A DNA stretch of 9,433 nucleotides, from contig JAJYGZ010000079.1 of NCBI GenBank assembly GCA_021790495.1, positions 1 to 9,433 on the forward strand, written 5' to 3'. Under the pieces are notes generated by a model, which searched no databases, was not told where the DNA came from, and worked only from the letters and a program-made list of their open reading frames with translations. The position numbers and the translations under genes were made by a program. This DNA comes from Actinomycetes bacterium. Its GTDB lineage: Bacteria; Actinomycetota; Acidimicrobiia; Acidimicrobiales; Acidimicrobiaceae. Of the stretch, positions 6,892-9,433 are shown piece after piece. The number at the start of each line of letters is the position of its first letter. Positions within the stretch are counted from its first letter, which is position 1.

Positions 6892-7965
6892 CTACTCGCC
6901 CTTGGCGAATTCGTTGACCATGTCATGAGCAACATTGTCGCGGTACTGAACTGGCGGGGACTTCATGAAATAAGCGGACGGCCCCAGAAGAGGTCCGCCG
7001 ATTCCGCGGTCCTTGGCGATCTTGGCGCATCGTACGGCGTCGATGATCACTCCAGCGGAGTTCGGCGAATCCCACACTTCGAGCTTCATCTCGATATTCA
7101 GCGGCACGTCGCCAAAGTTCCGCCCCTCAAGACGGATGTAGGCCCACTTGCGGTCCTCGAGCCAGCCGACGTGGTCCGAAGGTCCGATGTGAACGTTGTT
7201 GGCTTCAATTCCGTTGTCAAGCTGGCTGGTGACCGCCTGGGTCTTGGAGATCTTCTTCGATTCGAGACGTTCGCGCTCAAGCATGTTCTTGAAGTCCATG
7301 TTCCCGCCAACGTTAAGTTGGTAGGTGCGGTCAAGCACCAAGCCACGGTCCTCGAAGAGCCGCGCCAGCAGACGGTGCACGATGGTAGCGCCGACCTGGC
7401 TCTTGATATCGTCGCCGATGATCGGTACGTTGGCGTCGGTAAATTTTTGTGCCCATTCGGGATCCGAGGCGATGAATACCGGGATCGCATTGACGAACGC
7501 GACGTTGGCGTCGATGCTGGCCTGGGCATAAAACTTCTGGGCAGCTTCTGATCCGACCGGAAGATAGCTGACCAGAACATCGGCGCGCGTGTCAGCTAGA
7601 ACCTTGGCCACGTCGACTGGCTCGGTCGGGGACTCCTCGATGGTGGCGCGATAGTACTTGCCCAGCCCATCCAGCGTCGGGCCCCGCAGAACAGTGATTC
7701 CGAGCTCGGGAACTTCGGAAAACTTGATGGTATTGTTCTGACCAGCCCAAATTGCCTTTGAGAGATCCGCGCCTACTTTGGTCGCGTCAACGTCGAAAGC
7801 CGCTACGAACTCGATGTCGCCGACGTGGTATTGGCCAAGCAGAACGTGCATAAGGCCAGGTACTTGCTCGCCAGAATCGGCATTCCGGTAGTACTCAACG
7901 CCTTGGATCAGCGAGTTCGCGCAGTTTCCAATTCCAGCGATCGCTACCCGTACCTTTTCTCCCAT
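6892..7965 (-). CDS. ino1: Myo-inositol-1-phosphate synthase (actinobacterial type)
   Basis: The 357-residue protein converts glucose-6-phosphate to 1L-myo-inositol-1-phosphate with NAD as internal redox cofactor. In actinobacteria this feeds phosphatidylinositol, glycolipid and mycothiol synthesis. Visible motifs are the Rossmann loop GIGNCANSL (11-19), [14 protein letters not shown] (52-65), NNTIK (77-81), [10 protein letters not shown] (131-140), [15 protein letters not shown] (157-171), [11 protein letters not shown] (184-194), [13 protein letters not shown] (217-229), the SKK/SKTQ lysines (236-243), the [11 protein letters not shown] segment (259-269) and [10 protein letters not shown] (296-305). 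It is nearly colinear with mycobacterial Ino1 (about 367 residues). ATG at 7965 is preferred because GGGAAG lies four bases upstream; an in-frame TTG at 7980 overlaps this site. The gene lies 99 bp downstream of padR on the same strand, so co-transcription is possible. Confidence 0.96.
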   Translation of the reverse strand: MGEKVRVAIAGIGNCANSLIQGVEYYRNADSGEQVPGLMHVLLGQYHVGDIEFVAAFDVDATKVGADLSKAIWAGQNNTIKFSEVPELGITVLRGPTLDGLGKYYRATIEESPTEPVDVAKVLADTRADVLVSYLPVGSEAAQKFYAQASIDANVAFVNAIPVFIASDPEWAQKFTDANVPIIGDDIKSQVGATIVHRLLARLFEDRGLVLDRTYQLNVGGNMDFKNMLERERLESKKISKTQAVTSQLDNGIEANNVHIGPSDHVGWLEDRKWAYIRLEGRNFGDVPLNIEMKLEVWDSPNSAGVIIDAVRCAKIAKDRGIGGPLLGPSAYFMKSPPVQYRDNVAHDMVNEFAKGE

Positions 7966-8064
7966 TTGTCTTCCCTTCAATTTCTTAGATTTCTATGCGG
8001 AACTGCTCGAACGAACCCGTGGGATTCAGCGCGAGATTCTTAATTTGCTATGTTTCGATGCGGT

Positions 8065-8709
8065 TCATTTCGCCGCGCTGCCATCGAGGTGTTTTTCGTC
8101 GAGTTGGTTCATGACTATTTTGACGAAGCCGATCTCGGATTCGAGGAGATCGGTAAGGCGTTTATGTATCTCCGCCTTCATTCCGGTCTTGGTAGCCGAA
8201 GCCTCGGCCAGACGCGTTTTGGTTCGGCGCTTAGCTTCGAGAATCGCAAGATGCTCACGAGTTCTTTGCGCGACAAGATCGCCGCGGGCGGCGTCCGCGA
8301 GATAGAGCCATGCCAGATAGTCGGCTTCGGACTCCAGCGGCGCGCTTTCGAGCAGACCTTCGCAGAGTTTTTCCCCGACGTCGGTGATGCGATAGACGCG
8401 GCGCGTTCTGCCTGACCGATCGCTTTGGCCAAAAAGTCCGGAACGCTCGGCCCTCTCTGAGGAGAGAGCGAGGTCACCGGTGAGCGAGCCGGTCGCGGCT
8501 ATGAAATTGGATCCCGAGTCGAGGTAGGATGCCACGGCACCGCGCTCCTCGAGCCTTCCGAGTGCCGGATAGAGGGAGCCGAAAGAGAATTGAAAAAGCG
8601 GCCCTGCCATCTCCGCTAAACTTTTACGAATCTGGTAGCCGTGTAGCTCTCCTTGCTTGAGCAGCGCTAATACCGCTAGCTCTAGCATTTGCGACGGTCC
8701 TTTTTTCAT
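8065..8709 (-). CDS. PadR-family transcriptional regulator
   Basis: This 214-residue protein carries an N-terminal winged helix typical of PadR: MLELAVLALLKQGELHGYQIRKSL (8-31), then FSFGSLYPALGRLEERGAV (41-59) as the recognition helix, and the wing strand RRVYRITDVGEKL (103-115). Between helix and wing lies a Ser/Gly-rich loop of about 35 residues (62-97). A C-terminal helical region (about 145-205), rich in charged residues, should mediate dimerisation. From memory it matches the regulator next to ino1 in mycobacteria (Rv0047c). ATG at 8709 is chosen because GGGGGTGA lies just upstream; GTG at 8721 and 8715 are in-frame alternatives. Its promoter overlaps repeated GATATATC elements, which suggests autoregulation. 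It could also control ino1 or the divergent DUF5318 gene. The effector is unknown. Confidence 0.9.
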   Translation of the reverse strand: MKKGPSQMLELAVLALLKQGELHGYQIRKSLAEMAGPLFQFSFGSLYPALGRLEERGAVASYLDSGSNFIAATGSLTGDLALSSERAERSGLFGQSDRSGRTRRVYRITDVGEKLCEGLLESAPLESEADYLAWLYLADAARGDLVAQRTREHLAILEAKRRTKTRLAEASATKTGMKAEIHKRLTDLLESEIGFVKIVMNQLDEKHLDGSAAK

Positions 8710-8735
8710 ACTCACCCCCACCTTGGGATACTTAT

Positions 8736-8764
8736 TTGATATATCGTTGTGATATATCGGACAA
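8736..8764 (-). promoter_or_regulatory. Putative padR promoter (TTGTCC-17-TATCAA)
   Basis: On the minus strand TTGTCC (8764-8759) and TATCAA (8741-8736) are spaced by 17 bases, close to a sigma-70-type promoter. Transcription would begin near 8729, leaving a leader of about 20 bases with GGGGGTGA directly before the ATG at 8709. This supports that start over GTG 8721. Two GATATATC repeats lie in the spacer and at the -10, where a bound repressor would block RNA polymerase. Confidence 0.5.
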
Positions 8765-8766
8765 CG
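8738..8766. promoter_or_regulatory. Candidate PadR operator: GATATATC repeats and CGTTGT/ACAACG dyad
   Basis: GATATATC, itself an 8-bp palindrome, occurs at 8738-8745 and 8751-8758 with five bases between. The flanking bases extend the match to TGATATATCG in both copies, 13 bp apart. The second copy is framed by a 6-bp inverted repeat, CGTTGT (8745-8750) and ACAACG (8761-8766). Such AT-rich dyads upstream of padR genes are often autoregulatory sites. The assignment to this PadR is inference. Confidence 0.55.
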
Positions 8767-8865
8767 GCTGCACTCTATACGATAGCGTCAAGTCGGCGAA
8801 ATCGTACCGGGCATCCCCGAGGAGACGGGCCCTTTCGGACTCGGTGCGAGGGATGAGCGCTGGTA

Positions 8866-8880
8866 CTAGATAGCATCTAG
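8866..8880. repeat. Inverted repeat CTAGAT-AGC-ATCTAG before the DUF5318 start
   Basis: Perfect 6-bp arms with a 3-base centre end seven bases before the TTG start at 8887. The dyad contains TANNNT -10-like hexamers (for example TAGCAT at 8871-8876), so it probably overlaps the promoter of the DUF5318 gene. It could be an operator or simply promoter sequence with chance symmetry. Confidence 0.4.
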
Positions 8881-8886
8881 ATCACA

Positions 8887-9294
8887 TTGGCAACTTTTGT
8901 TGAGGGCGAATCAATTTGGCGGGGACAGGAACGCAGCGTAGAGTTTGCGCTGGCTCGGCGTGCCCTGCTGCGCGAATTTCGTCGCGGGCGCATTGCGCGA
9001 GCTGAGCTTTGTGATGCGCAGCCCGAACTGATGCGCGCAGCTCGCAATCTTGGCGAGGCAAAGGGGGACGCGTGCCCGGTATGCGAGGCGGACAGCCTGG
9101 TTAGCGTAATGTATGCCTTTGGTCCAAAGCTCCCAGCGCATGGGCGCTGCCTCTCGAGCGCCAAAGAAATGGCCAAGCTGGTTCAGCTGAGTACTCAAAC
9201 CAAGGTATATGAGGTAGAGGTGTGTTTGAAGTGCCGTTGGAACCATTTGGAGCGGATGATGACGCCCATCGAGGATGACGCCGCCTCGGCCTGA
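8887..9294 (+). CDS. DUF5318-family protein with two CxxC pairs
   Basis: The 135-residue product resembles mycobacterial Rv0049 along its length: VEFALARRALLREFRRG (18-34), ELCDAQPELMRAARNLG (40-56), a first pair CPVC (63-66), VMYAFGPKL (74-82), and a second pair CLKCRWNHL (113-121). The two CxxC pairs suggest a zinc ribbon. Function is unknown; no membrane segment or signal is seen. TTG at 8887 is the only reasonable start: an in-frame TAG lies at 8878-8880 and no ATG or GTG occurs in frame near the N-terminus. No Shine-Dalgarno is visible, so initiation may be leaderless. In mycobacteria the next gene is ponA1, and a strong ribosome-binding site at the right edge fits that arrangement here. 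Confidence 0.88.
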   Translation: MATFVEGESIWRGQERSVEFALARRALLREFRRGRIARAELCDAQPELMRAARNLGEAKGDACPVCEADSLVSVMYAFGPKLPAHGRCLSSAKEMAKLVQLSTQTKVYEVEVCLKCRWNHLERMMTPIEDDAASA

Positions 9295-9368
9295 AATGTG
9301 CCCGCGGGTCGCTGAGGCAAATCGGCTCAGGGATCGGAGAGTCCGCTTTCATATCGGAACCGCCTCCC

Positions 9369-9398
9369 TTGCGCGATAGTTTTGCTAGCTTGTAGACA
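9369..9398 (+). promoter_or_regulatory. Possible promoter for the next gene (TTGCGC-18-TAGACA)
   Basis: TTGCGC at 9369-9374 and TAGACA at 9393-9398 with an 18-base spacer form a moderate sigma-70-like promoter in the gap after the DUF5318 gene. It would start transcription near 9405, shortly before the ribosome-binding site at the window edge. Confidence 0.3.
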
Positions 9399-9426
9399 GT
9401 GCCTGCAGCTTTGTGCGCGGGACACT

Positions 9427-9431
9427 GGAGG
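9427..9431 (+). promoter_or_regulatory. Shine-Dalgarno GGAGG of a gene starting beyond the window
   Basis: GGAGG lies two bases from the right edge with no start codon yet at proper spacing, so a plus-strand gene probably begins within about ten bases outside. By synteny with Rv0049-Rv0050 a class A penicillin-binding protein (ponA) is expected; this is inference only. Confidence 0.5.
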
Positions 9432-9433
9432 TA

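Noticed and set aside
6733..7551. Plus-strand open frame of 272 codons opposite inositol-phosphate synthase
   Set aside because: Most of it is antisense to a highly conserved gene and it has no recognisable domain; its long length reflects codon bias of the real gene.
8050..8415. Plus-strand frame of 121 codons opposite padR
   Set aside because: It lies antisense to a clear PadR protein, shows no motif and has no ribosome-binding site.
9300..9345. CCCGCGGG palindrome and CTGAG/CTCAG dyad after the DUF5318 gene
   Set aside because: The arms are short and no T-run follows, so neither a terminator nor an operator is supported.
1..9433. Defence island, mobile element, CRISPR or biosynthetic cluster
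   Set aside because: No transposase, integrase, nuclease, repeat array or multi-domain synthase is present; the genes are conserved housekeeping and envelope functions.

Overview
The window looks like ordinary chromosomal housekeeping DNA from a moderately GC-rich actinobacterium. The gene set (DUF6049 protein followed by MurJ, a class II CCA-adding enzyme, actinobacterial-type myo-inositol-1-phosphate synthase, PadR regulator, DUF5318) is characteristic of that phylum. By eye the composition is less GC-rich than Streptomyces or Mycobacterium, which would suit a deep lineage such as Acidimicrobiia, but that placement is inference. No tRNA, rRNA, CRISPR array, insertion sequence, prophage or toxin-antitoxin pair was seen.

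Layout. Left block, minus strand: a DUF6049-type secreted, membrane-anchored protein (1277-3355) followed by overlapping murJ, the lipid II flippase, which runs off the left edge (1-1290). A 187-bp divergent region (3356-3542) carries two inverted repeats and a probable leaderless promoter. It separates this pair from a plus-strand operon: a class II histone-deacetylase-like amidohydrolase (3543-4556), coupled by a TGATG overlap to the CCA tRNA nucleotidyltransferase (4556-6037). The CCA gene meets a convergent SAM-dependent methyltransferase (6034-6654, minus), and the two stop codons share one CTAG. After about 240 bp without a clear gene come inositol-1-phosphate synthase (6892-7965, minus) and, upstream of it on the same strand, a PadR-family regulator (8065-8709). 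A divergent region rich in repeats (8710-8886) leads to a DUF5318 zinc-ribbon-like protein (8887-9294, plus). The right edge holds a promoter-like stretch and a strong Shine-Dalgarno for a gene starting just outside.

How the genes fit together. From memory, Mycobacterium tuberculosis has pcnA / Rv3909 (DUF6049) / Rv3910 (MurJ) on one side of oriC and ino1 / PadR / DUF5318 / ponA1 on the other. Here relatives of both blocks are adjacent, without dnaA, rnpA or parAB between them. The left block and the probable downstream ponA concern the cell envelope (peptidoglycan precursor export and polymerisation). Inositol synthase supplies phosphatidylinositol and mycothiol precursors. The CCA enzyme completes tRNA 3' ends.

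No undescribed system stands out. The points most worth a second look are the repeat-rich padR/DUF5318 control region, the leaderless promoter with a dyad at the deacetylase gene, the deacetylase-CCA coupling in the place where mycobacteria have a NUDIX gene, an acidic insertion in the CCA catalytic domain, and a six-codon mini-ORF coupled to the methyltransferase start.
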